A stretch of 64,000 nucleotides of DNA from Niastella caeni (GTDB lineage Bacteria > Bacteroidota > Bacteroidia > Chitinophagales > Chitinophagaceae): assembly GCF_004834005.1 (NCBI RefSeq), contig NZ_STFF01000008.1, positions 186,001-250,000 of the forward strand. Direction: 5' to 3'. Each line of letters begins with the position of its first letter. Position 1 is the stretch's first letter. The notes beneath the pieces are model-generated. The model saw only the letters and a list, made by a program, of their open reading frames with translations. It was not told where the DNA came from and did no database searches. Both the position numbers and the translations under genes were made by a program. Below, piece by piece: positions 17,298-25,212 of this stretch.

Positions 17298-17378
17298 GCT
17301 GAACGCTAAACGCAGAACGCTTAAGGCAAGCTCCTATTGGCGGGTTTTGCGCGTTAGGCGTTAAGCGTTAAGCCTTCC
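17298..17378. repeat. Word-repeat hairpin, GAACGCTAAACGC type
   Basis: The left arm GCTGAACGCTAAACGCAG plus AACGCTTAAGGC pairs imperfectly with the right arm GCGTTAGGCGTTAAGCG plus TTAAGCC. It has the same words as at 3096-3220. Confidence 0.65.
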
Positions 17379-17390
17379 GCATTCGGTATA

Positions 17391-17424
17391 AAAAAGAAAC
17401 CGAACCCTTTTGAGGTTCGGTACC
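17391..17424 (-). terminator. Terminator facing the minus strand
   Basis: ACCGAACC (17399-17406) pairs with GGTTCGGT (17414-17421). On the minus strand it is followed by TTTCTTTTTT. It lies 270 bases past the LytTR regulator gene and may end that transcript. Confidence 0.6.
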
Positions 17425-17691
17425 TTTTAATGAAATCCATATCATGAGCAGGCTGGAGATTTTTTAAATCGCACTAGTTTTCATAGCGTTGGATTCCACT
17501 TTTTTTTCCGTTTCAAGGGATAGGGTTTATAATTGATAACCGTCACAATTAATAAGTTACACAGTATATATGGTTCTGCGTTTAGGGGCTTATTTGTTGT
17601 AACAAAGATGGTTACGAACACCCGCAAAGAGAAAATTATTAGCTATTTGGGTTAATTATGCCGGTAAATAACAAGAAAGTTTCGATGAAGA

Positions 17692-18384
17692 TCAGATAAT
17701 GTTTAAACGCTTTAAAACGTCTGCCTTGTGGGCCTTGCTTACCGGGATCTCGTTCCCCTTTATAAACAGGTCGTTTTCGCGAATATCATCTATCTTATTG
17801 ATATTTATTATGTAAGAGCGGTGCACCTTTATAAAGCACTGCCGGTTTACTTTTTCTTCCAGGTTTTTGATGGTATTATGGGTGATATACTTTTTATCGA
17901 TGGTTACGAACTTAACATAGTCGCCCATGCTTTCAATAAACAGTATATCATCATTGTTTAACCGAACCAGCTTGCCGTCGCATTTTATGAAAATATGATC
18001 GGTAGCCGTGCTACTGATGTTGTTTTCTCCTGCAGGGGTGGTTAGTTTATTCAGCGATTCCTGGAAACGTTGATAGGTAAATGGTTTTTTTAGAAAATCT
18101 GTGACATTGTATTCGAAAGCGTTATACGCATATTCCGATTTGGAAGTGGTTAGAATTACTTTGGGATAGTACGCCAGTTGATCGAGCAGATCGAACCCGG
18201 TAGCGCCGGGCATTTCCACATCAAGAAACAATACGTCAACGGAATTTTTATTAAGATAGTCAAGCGCCTCCTCCACATTGGTAAAATGTCCTTTCACTTG
18301 CAACAGTGCACTTTTCTCGCAGCATTTTACCAAATAGTCGGCGGCTACCTGCAAATCTTCAACAATGACACAGGTCCATTTCAT
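17692..18384 (-). CDS. LytTR-family response regulator
   Basis: 230 residues. The N-terminal receiver domain has acidic residues at VIVED and the phosphoacceptor Asp55 in VLFLDVEMPG, then ILTTS and FLKKPF with the conserved Lys. From about residue 130 a LytTR DNA-binding domain follows (FIKCDGKLVRLNNDDILFIE, KKYITHNTIKNLEEK, FIKVHRSYIINI). It would bind promoter DNA when phosphorylated. Its ATG overlaps the stop of the Hpt gene by 4 bases, so the two are coupled. With the divergent hybrid kinase it forms a likely complete phosphorelay. Target genes are unknown. Confidence 0.93.
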   Translation of the reverse strand: MKWTCVIVEDLQVAADYLVKCCEKSALLQVKGHFTNVEEALDYLNKNSVDVLFLDVEMPGATGFDLLDQLAYYPKVILTTSKSEYAYNAFEYNVTDFLKKPFTYQRFQESLNKLTTPAGENNISSTATDHIFIKCDGKLVRLNNDDILFIESMGDYVKFVTIDKKYITHNTIKNLEEKVNRQCFIKVHRSYIININKIDDIRENDLFIKGNEIPVSKAHKADVLKRLNII

Positions 18385-18785
18385 AAAAAATTGGAATTGA
18401 ATTCTTTCAACTTATTGTATTCCGTTGCGATAAGCTCTTTGCTCTCTGCTAATGTAATTACAATTTGTTGATATTCGGATTTTAATTCATTTGAAGTATT
18501 TGCTTTTTGACAAAAATCTTCAAATTCCTTACAAATATGTTGCACCAGCGGCAAACCACAAAAACCAAACGTCGGTTTAATTTTATGTATTGCCTTTTTT
18601 AGTTCCAATAAATTATTTGCTTCGTAAGCAGTTCTAATTGAATTATAATCTTCATCAAAGTGCGCGAGCGTTGTGCCGAAGATCTCTTCTATGTACTGGT
18701 AATCATCTTCATACAAACTATAAAGATAATCGCTGTCAATTTTTTCGTTGAAAATGAATTTTTTAGAGAAATTTGATCCACTCAT
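18381..18785 (-). CDS. Hpt domain phosphotransfer protein
   Basis: 134 residues, all helical. AIHKIKPTFGFCGLPLVQHICKEFEDFC contains the Hpt signature HxxKxxxxxxG, with the phosphorylatable His67. It would shuttle phosphoryl groups between the receiver domain of the hybrid kinase and the LytTR regulator in the cytoplasm. Its 3' end overlaps the regulator start by 4 bases, and its 5' end is 76 bases from the divergent kinase gene. No other domain is present, so it is a dedicated stand-alone Hpt. Confidence 0.88.
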   Translation of the reverse strand: MSGSNFSKKFIFNEKIDSDYLYSLYEDDYQYIEEIFGTTLAHFDEDYNSIRTAYEANNLLELKKAIHKIKPTFGFCGLPLVQHICKEFEDFCQKANTSNELKSEYQQIVITLAESKELIATEYNKLKEFNSNFL

Positions 18786-18861
18786 AGGAAAATAGTTTAT
18801 CCATTTTTTCGTTAATTAGGCATCCGTAGAATGAAACCTTTCGTTCTAATCCAATAACTCT

Positions 18862-20997
18862 ATGAAGGAGAAAATATTATATCTTGTCTGGTCTATTTAC
18901 AGGGAGATAGTTCATTCTGGCTTGTATGAGGGCGTTTCCAAGGATCTACGTAAAAGAATCATCCGCTTCAACCAGTTTATACTGCTTGCCCTGCTGCTTA
19001 ATTTTTTCTCTGTCTTCTCCTATTTTTATCATAAGCTATATATCAGTGCGTTAGTAAACATTACTTCAGCTTATTTTTTCCTGCTGGCATTTTATTTTGG
19101 TTCAAAAAGAAAGCTCGAAACAGGCCGTATCATTGCGGTTATAAATATAAACTTATACCTCATTGTAATAAGTTATATAGAAGGCTTGCGGGCAGGGGAG
19201 TACCTGCTGTATTTTCCTTACTTCGTGGTTCTAACGTTTGTGGTTAGCATCAGGCGTAATTTTAAAGAGCTGTTATCTGTATACTCCATAACGGTTATAT
19301 CGTCACTGGCCTGTGTAAAGATTTGTCCGTATATAAACAACATACAGCATATTAACGAGGCCCTGTATACTCAGTTGTATAGCGGTAACCTGGTTATTTC
19401 GCTGGCCATGACCATTATTTTTTCCTACTCCATATTACAGGTGAATAAGGATAATGAAGTAGCCATTCTACAGGAAAAAACATTTGGCGATACCATCTTC
19501 AATACTTCGCTCGATGGGGTATTTATTATTTTCCACCAGTCGAATATAATTGCCAGTTGTAACAAGCGGGCACTGGAATTGTTTGAGGTGAATGAGAAAA
19601 GGGAAATTGAAGGAACAAACATTGAAGACTGGTTCGAAGAACATCATATTAAACAGTTCAACTCAATAAAAGAGTCGCTGGCTGGTGAATCGCGTCCCTG
19701 GCAGGGCGAGTTGACCCTTACGGCCAAAACAGGCCGTACCTTTTATGGCTTTGTAAGTGTGGTGCCCTTTACCTATAAAGATACCGGTTACACCAAGATC
19801 AGTATTTTGGATGTAACGAATGTGAAGATGGCCGAGTTTGAACTGATGAAGGCCAAAGAAAAAGCCGAAGCGGCTGCCCGAACAAAATCACGCTTCCTCA
19901 GTAACATGAGCCATGAATTGCGTACGCCGCTGAATGGTATTATCGGTGCGTCGAACCTGTTATTGCAGGAAGAACATTTACCAACACAGGAGCAACACCT
20001 GGATATTTTGAAGTTTTCATCTGAGCACATGATGATGCTGATCAACGATATCCTCGATTACAATAAAATGGAAGCCGGAAAAGTGGAACTGGCAGATGTG
20101 CCCGTAAACATTAAAGAGTTTATGCAGAAGCTGGCTTCGCAGTTCTCTCCGCAAATAAAAGCAAAAGGGCTTGAATTTAAAGTAGACATTGATGACCGGC
20201 TCGACTTAGAGTTTTATACCGATGAAACCCGGTTGAACCAGGTGCTGAGCAACCTGCTGGCCAATGCCCTCAAGTTTACGCATGCGGGCACCATCACTAT
20301 GGCGGTTCGTAAATTGTTCTCCTCAAGCGCCAAATCAACGTTGCAGTTTATTGTGATGGATACGGGTATTGGCATTCCTAAAAATAAACACAAGGAAATA
20401 TTCGACAGCTTTACACAGGCTGATGTAAATACTACACGTAAGTACGGCGGTACCGGATTGGGGTTGAGCATCACCAAGCGTATCGTTAATATGTTTAACA
20501 GCGACCTGCTGTTAGAAAGCGAGGAAGGAAAGGGCAGTGCGTTTCACTTTACTGTTGAGCTGAAGATCTGTGAGAACAGGAAACGCTATATTAATGAAGA
20601 CAACATAAAGCACCTCCATTCGCTGGAAGGTATACGATTACTTATTGCAGAAGATAACCCGGTGAACCTGTCTATCGCTAAAAGATTTTTAACCAAGTGG
20701 GGCATACAGGTAAGCGAGGCTACCAATGGCCGGGAAGCCCTGGCCCAGTTCAAAAAAGGCACGTACGATCTGTTGTTGATCGACCTTGAAATGCCAGAAA
20801 TGGATGGCGCCACTGCCCTGAAAGAAATACGTAAGATCAATACGTCTATACCTGCAGTGGCATTTACTGCGGCAGTATATGATAATATGCAGGCCGATCT
20901 TTTGCAAAAAGGGTTTACTGATTTCATTCATAAACCATTCCGGCCAGAGGAGTTACATTCTAAGATAAGTTATTTGGTATCTGCGCTACGCGCGTAA
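18862..20997 (+). CDS. Hybrid sensor histidine kinase with PAS and receiver domain
   Basis: 711 residues. About five to six hydrophobic helices occupy residues 32-195 (for example FILLALLLNFFSVFSYFYH and LVISLAMTIIFSYSILQV). A PAS domain follows at about 207-322. The HisKA box SNMSHELRTPLNGIIGAS carries the phosphorylated His near residue 351. The ATPase domain shows NQVLSNLLANALKFT, DTGIGIPKNKH and GGTGLGLSITKRIV. A C-terminal receiver (about 590-705) has LLIDLEMPEMDG with Asp near residue 640 and FIHKPF. It is an inner-membrane sensor whose signal is unknown. It is divergent from the Hpt and LytTR genes, the expected downstream relay. Confidence 0.94.
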   Translation: MKEKILYLVWSIYREIVHSGLYEGVSKDLRKRIIRFNQFILLALLLNFFSVFSYFYHKLYISALVNITSAYFFLLAFYFGSKRKLETGRIIAVININLYLIVISYIEGLRAGEYLLYFPYFVVLTFVVSIRRNFKELLSVYSITVISSLACVKICPYINNIQHINEALYTQLYSGNLVISLAMTIIFSYSILQVNKDNEVAILQEKTFGDTIFNTSLDGVFIIFHQSNIIASCNKRALELFEVNEKREIEGTNIEDWFEEHHIKQFNSIKESLAGESRPWQGELTLTAKTGRTFYGFVSVVPFTYKDTGYTKISILDVTNVKMAEFELMKAKEKAEAAARTKSRFLSNMSHELRTPLNGIIGASNLLLQEEHLPTQEQHLDILKFSSEHMMMLINDILDYNKMEAGKVELADVPVNIKEFMQKLASQFSPQIKAKGLEFKVDIDDRLDLEFYTDETRLNQVLSNLLANALKFTHAGTITMAVRKLFSSSAKSTLQFIVMDTGIGIPKNKHKEIFDSFTQADVNTTRKYGGTGLGLSITKRIVNMFNSDLLLESEEGKGSAFHFTVELKICENRKRYINEDNIKHLHSLEGIRLLIAEDNPVNLSIAKRFLTKWGIQVSEATNGREALAQFKKGTYDLLLIDLEMPEMDGATALKEIRKINTSIPAVAFTAAVYDNMQADLLQKGFTDFIHKPFRPEELHSKISYLVSALRA

Positions 20998-21608
20998 AAC
21001 GTGCGTTCATTAAAAAGACCGAAGCAGGATGTAAGAAACAGGAAGTACTTCTAATTTTTCAGGAACAGAAGGACGTGAGTAGCATTGTAGATGCATTCAA
21101 TGCCGAAAAAGGGTCAAAACTGTCATAACTAAACTCGCATGATAAGTTGTTCCTTGTAAATTCTGATAAAAAGAGCCACTAATTTTTAATTGTCTTTGCA
21201 TTCGTTCGGGTTATATTCCAAGACCTTTGTATCTTGCATACCTGTTCAATTGGAGCGCACATAGTTTAGTATTAGCCGAAAAAACAAAGCCATGAGAAAG
21301 ATTCCATCGAATGTTTCTTCAATCTGTTATAATTTGCCGCCGTACAAGGCAAAGCCATTAGCCAGCCAATTCACGGAGTTTCAGTCAACTAGTGTTATTG
21401 CACTAATTTTCAGTTCATTTACCGGATAATACCTTATGGTAAGCAAGCCCAGGCTTTGGGTGATCCTGAACTATTGTAATTGACCTTTCCTTAAGCTGTT
21501 TTACATCAGCCGATAATTAATTTATCATACATCTTTTCCGGGTAAAGAATAGCTGCAGCGATCAACCCGGAATCAAAACGATTGCTGCATAATTTTCTCA
21601 TGTGACTC

Positions 21609-21642
21609 GCAGCCCTGATTCTTCAGGGCTGCCTATTTTTTA
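21609..21642 (+). terminator. Strong plus-strand terminator
   Basis: GCAGCCCTGA-TTC-TTCAGGGCTGC followed by CTATTTTTTA. No recognised gene ends directly before it. Confidence 0.8.
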
Positions 21643-21740
21643 GGGGTGTTTAACAATTCCTTAGGTATACTTTCACAAAGCCTTAATTACTTCTGTTTCA
21701 TTTTCAACGTTAATAATGTAGGTTAACTATACACAAAAAA

Positions 21741-21746
21741 AGGAGG
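21741..21746 (+). promoter_or_regulatory. Strong Shine-Dalgarno sequence AGGAGG
   Basis: AGGAGG sits 7 bases before the ATG of the DUF4136 gene, within AAAAAAAGGAGGAG. Bacteroidota genes, including the others here, rarely carry such a site, so this one stands out. Confidence 0.75.
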
Positions 21747-21753
21747 AGTTGTT

Positions 21754-22332
21754 ATGAATATACTAAAAGCTATACCAGTTCTTTTTGTGCCCATCCTATT
21801 GGCGGTGAGCTGCGCTACGCCTGCTTACATTGAAAAAGACGAGACGGCAGATTTCAGCCGTTATAAAACGTACGCCTGGATAGATAGTGATAAGAAAGAG
21901 GAAAAAGGCAGGCATATGGAGTTTATGAAAAAGCATGTTCATGAAGCGGTAAATGCGCAATTGCTAAAAGAAGGCTGGCGGGAAGACAAGAGCAAACCGG
22001 ATGTTTTGATAAGCTATGATATGCTTGTTGAAAAAACTACCAGGGAACAATCAAATCCTGTATACTCAATGCCATACCGGCGCATGTTTTACAACCCATT
22101 CTATCGCCGGTGGGGGACTATTTACTATCCTTCCATGTTTATGGGATACGATAACAATACTGCGGAAGTACGACAAGGTACATTAACTATAACGATGGTA
22201 GATGCGAGAACCGATAAAACCATCTGGCAGGGCTGGACGACCGACGACGTGAACAGCAGGAATGTGACCAAAAAGGAAATTAACAGTAGTGTGAACTCTA
22301 TCTTCCGCAAGTTTGATGTAGTAAGAAAGTAA
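21754..22332 (+). CDS. DUF4136 lipoprotein
   Basis: 192 residues. The signal peptide MNILKAIPVLFVPILLAVSC ends in a lipobox (AVSC, Cys20), so the protein is likely anchored to the periplasmic face of an envelope membrane. The DUF4136 domain follows: DFSRYKTYAWIDSD near the start, a long helix with HVHEAVNAQLLKEGW, KPDVLISYDM, and the terminal GTLTITMVDARTDKTIWQGW block with its conserved tryptophans. The molecular function of this family is not established. It has an unusually good ribosome-binding site and its own terminator. Confidence 0.9.
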   Translation: MNILKAIPVLFVPILLAVSCATPAYIEKDETADFSRYKTYAWIDSDKKEEKGRHMEFMKKHVHEAVNAQLLKEGWREDKSKPDVLISYDMLVEKTTREQSNPVYSMPYRRMFYNPFYRRWGTIYYPSMFMGYDNNTAEVRQGTLTITMVDARTDKTIWQGWTTDDVNSRNVTKKEINSSVNSIFRKFDVVRK

Positions 22333-22351
22333 ATGCAGAACTGGTGAAAAT

Positions 22352-22390
22352 TAAAAGGGGGTCTTCGCCGCGGCAAAGGCCCCCTTTTTA
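22352..22390. terminator. Bidirectional terminator
   Basis: AAAAGGGGG and CCCCCTTTTT flank a GC-rich loop, between the convergent DUF4136 and OmpA-family genes. Confidence 0.8.
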
Positions 22391-22428
22391 ATATTTTGAT
22401 GGTTGAATTGCTTGATGGTTGCCATCAT

Positions 22429-24633
22429 CTATTGATAATTCAAATGCAACTCTACGCGTCTGTTCTTGGCGCGGCCTGCCGGGGTAACATTGCTGGCGAT
22501 TGGTTTTGTATCACCAAAGCCTTGCGCGTTGATCCGGTTTTCGGCAATACCTTTTTTGATCAGGTAGTTCTTCACAGCCTGGGCGCGTTTGGCCGATAGT
22601 TTCAAATTGAATACCGCATTTCCTTTATTGTCGGTATGCCCTTCAATGCTGATCTGTAACTCCTGATCTGCTTTCAGCACTTTAACTACAACATCCAGTT
22701 TGGGGTAAGAAACTTTTTGAATGATGTCTTTGCCCGACATGTAGTAAATGCTTTTGGCCGCTATGGCTACCTTCTTGGCAACTTCCTGTTTTATTTCAGG
22801 GCAGCCATTGTTGGCGGGTTTGCCTGGTGTGTTAGGGCATTTGTCGGTTTCATCATCCAATCCATCGCCATCGGTATCAGGAATGGGGCAACCATTGTAT
22901 TTGGCGGTACCGGCAACATCAGGGCATTTATCGTTCTCATCATTCAGTCCATCGCCGTCGGTATCGGGCACAGGGCAACCATTGTATTTAGTGGTACCGG
23001 CAACCTCAGGGCATTTGTCGTTTTTATCGGCAATGCCATCTTTGTCTTTATCTGGACAACCTGCCAAAGCAACTTCGCCAGGTATTTCAGGGCACTCGTC
23101 TTTATCATCAACAAGGCCGTCGTTGTCTTTATCCTGCGTGATCTGTACTTCTTTTATAACCTCTACATTTTTCACAACAGTATCAACCCTTGTTTCAACC
23201 ACAGGTTGCGGTTTAGGTTCCGGTGGGGGAGAAGCTTTATGCCGCTTTATTTTGATGCGTTGGTAAATAGATAAGGTTACGCCCAGGTGTACATCGGCGG
23301 CACTCACATTTTTATTAGATAAGAAATTAGACAGAATGGAAGCCGAACCAACAAACACGGGTCCTGCGCGTAAGCCTGCTCCCCATGCCATTGCCTTATT
23401 CAGCGTATTATAATAAAACGGTGAGTAAATGCTGAACCACTTTTTTTCCAGGCGGGGTGTTACGGTAAAGGACGTGGCATATTGGGCCGAAAACTGGTTC
23501 TTGTTTCTGTTAAGGAGGTTCACTACGGTACCTGCATTAATGAAAAGCCGTTTGTAAATATGATAGTCGGCGTCAAAACGAAGGGTGGTAGGCAGGCTGA
23601 CCTTCATTTTGTCGGTATGGGCTTTAGACGTGAGGATGTTCATGCTTTCGAGCCTGGTGAAATATTCATCGAAAGTTTCGTCATCGTCTTTTTCAAAGTC
23701 ATCGGTAGACCGGGTAGACGCGTTCATGGTATAGCTGTCGCCATGCTCGGAATTTTTATATTTTACCGAACCGATATCATTTACCGAAGCGCTCAGGCGA
23801 AGTTTATACAGGGTAGGGTCGGTCGTGAGCCAGCCACTGCTTTCAGGGCGCCATTCATATACCAGGCCCAGGTCTAACCCCCAGCCATGGTTACCGGAAG
23901 ATTTGTCCAGGATATCGGAGAAGTCATCGTCCACGTCATCGAGGTTGCTTGAATAGCGTACGTTAAAGTCGCCTTCAAGCTGGTTGATGTAGTCGTTCTT
24001 GGCAATATTCACCAATAACTTATTGGAATATACGGAGGCTGCCGCCAGTCCGACCACATATTTACCGGTAACACCCAGTTTAAGCAGGTGTTGCGGAGAA
24101 TTGTAGATGACCCGGCCATAAGATAAGCCTGCTTCCGCAAAGGCATGGGCCTTGAACTGCACGTTGCTTTCCTGGAGTGCGGTATTATAAAAGGCAGAAT
24201 CGTTGCCAAAAAGGCGAAATGTTTTATCGCTGAGGTTAAATTCGTTTACCAGCGTGCGCATGCGGCTGTACAGGCCAAAGCCACTTTTTCTGCCGGTAGC
24301 GATCATAAAAGAGGGACCCATGATATCGGTATTCAACCATAGGTGCTTTTTATCGGCATTGGCCGATTTCAGAAAATCCCTGTTCTCTTCCAGGTCTGAA
24401 AAGTCGAAATTGGAAAATTTGTCTTTCTTAAGCTCATAGGCATTATTGCCAGCCAATGCGCTCATGGAAAACAGGTTGATATTCACTTTATACTTGCTTC
24501 CGGCAACGGAGGCGGGGTTTTGTAACATGCCGTGAACACCCGAATAATTGTCGTACGAGTAACCAGTGAACTGTTGAGATAAGCCATACAGGGGTATACA
24601 GCTTATAAGGCCTAGTGCCAGGCTTTTTTTCAT
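22429..24633 (-). CDS. OmpA-family outer membrane protein with DUF5723 barrel and TSP3 repeats
   Basis: 734 residues. A signal peptide (MKKSLALGLISCIPLYGLSQ) is followed by a beta-barrel-like DUF5723 region (about 30-470, starting GYSYDNYSGVHGMLQNPASV). A Pro-rich linker (PPPEPKPQP) comes next. Four thrombospondin type 3 calcium-binding repeats span about 500-610 (DKDNDGLVDDKDECP and relatives). The OmpA C-terminal peptidoglycan-binding domain includes IEGHTDNKGNAVFNLKLSAKRAQAV in two parts and ends RRVELHLNY. It links outer membrane and cell wall. It is a single gene with a terminator behind it. Confidence 0.92.
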   Translation of the reverse strand: MKKSLALGLISCIPLYGLSQQFTGYSYDNYSGVHGMLQNPASVAGSKYKVNINLFSMSALAGNNAYELKKDKFSNFDFSDLEENRDFLKSANADKKHLWLNTDIMGPSFMIATGRKSGFGLYSRMRTLVNEFNLSDKTFRLFGNDSAFYNTALQESNVQFKAHAFAEAGLSYGRVIYNSPQHLLKLGVTGKYVVGLAAASVYSNKLLVNIAKNDYINQLEGDFNVRYSSNLDDVDDDFSDILDKSSGNHGWGLDLGLVYEWRPESSGWLTTDPTLYKLRLSASVNDIGSVKYKNSEHGDSYTMNASTRSTDDFEKDDDETFDEYFTRLESMNILTSKAHTDKMKVSLPTTLRFDADYHIYKRLFINAGTVVNLLNRNKNQFSAQYATSFTVTPRLEKKWFSIYSPFYYNTLNKAMAWGAGLRAGPVFVGSASILSNFLSNKNVSAADVHLGVTLSIYQRIKIKRHKASPPPEPKPQPVVETRVDTVVKNVEVIKEVQITQDKDNDGLVDDKDECPEIPGEVALAGCPDKDKDGIADKNDKCPEVAGTTKYNGCPVPDTDGDGLNDENDKCPDVAGTAKYNGCPIPDTDGDGLDDETDKCPNTPGKPANNGCPEIKQEVAKKVAIAAKSIYYMSGKDIIQKVSYPKLDVVVKVLKADQELQISIEGHTDNKGNAVFNLKLSAKRAQAVKNYLIKKGIAENRINAQGFGDTKPIASNVTPAGRAKNRRVELHLNYQ

Positions 24634-25212
24634 GACTTAGGAGTTTGGAGTTTAAGCGGTTAAATTATAATGTTATTGTTACAAATCAAAGCGTCGCAAG
24701 GTAACTAAATTATATGTAATATGAAATGGAATAGCTTATATATGATATAAATCATTTTATTGCCTTAGGGGGTAAAGAATTGTACCTGCATAAGTGGATA
24801 TCCCGTCCTGTTGGGGTGATCAATGAAATGGCGGTTTGCCTGGGGCCTGCCTGATTTTGCCGGTTTATTTGGGGGCAAATCAATAATAATTCTTTTACAT
24901 ATTATATTCCGGTTATTGTTACCAGCTTAATAATGAGCCTGCTTCATATTCATATATCGACGCTTTATATACATGGAATGAATATGCGAAAACTGGAAAA
25001 GTTCCTACATTTAACGTTGCATCAATAACGTATATAACCCTGGATTGAAGAAACCCAATGTTACCAATGCAGTGCTACCGGTAAGATGTATTTGAAGCCG
25101 GTTGATTACTGTTTACCTGATTCTCTTCTTCATAATTTCCAGCCACCATTTATCAATAATCTGCTTGATTGTATAATCAAAATATCCGACCTATTAAAAC
25201 AATTCCGTACGT
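24634..25212. other. Intergenic region between divergent genes
   Basis: About 580 bases of A/T-rich DNA between the divergent OmpA-family and T9SS protein genes. It should contain both promoters. I saw no clear -7 element, repeat or small gene. Confidence 0.5.

Larger units (their letters stand above)
20998..21753. other. Long gene-poor interval with one candidate small transcript
   Basis: About 750 bases. A possible 45-codon frame runs from ATG 21292 to TAA 21429 (MRKIPSNVSSICYNLPPYKA at its start) and resembles nothing I know. A CCGGGT/ACCCGG inverted repeat lies around 21538-21570, and a plus-strand terminator at 21609-21642 closes the interval. The kinase gene ends 610 bases before that terminator, which suggests a separate short transcript, coding or not. 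Confidence 0.3.

Noticed and set aside
17026-17364. 112-codon plus-strand frame
   Set aside because: Phe/Trp/Arg-rich composition, no recognisable domain, and it runs into the GAACGC word hairpin.
20998-21126. Possible coding remnant reading KKTEAGCKKQEVLLIFQ after the kinase gene
   Set aside because: About 40 codons with no start codon, and I could not link it to any transposase or other family.
22717-23274. Two plus-strand frames with hydrophobic repeats
   Set aside because: They are antisense to the TSP3 calcium-binding repeats of the OmpA-family gene.
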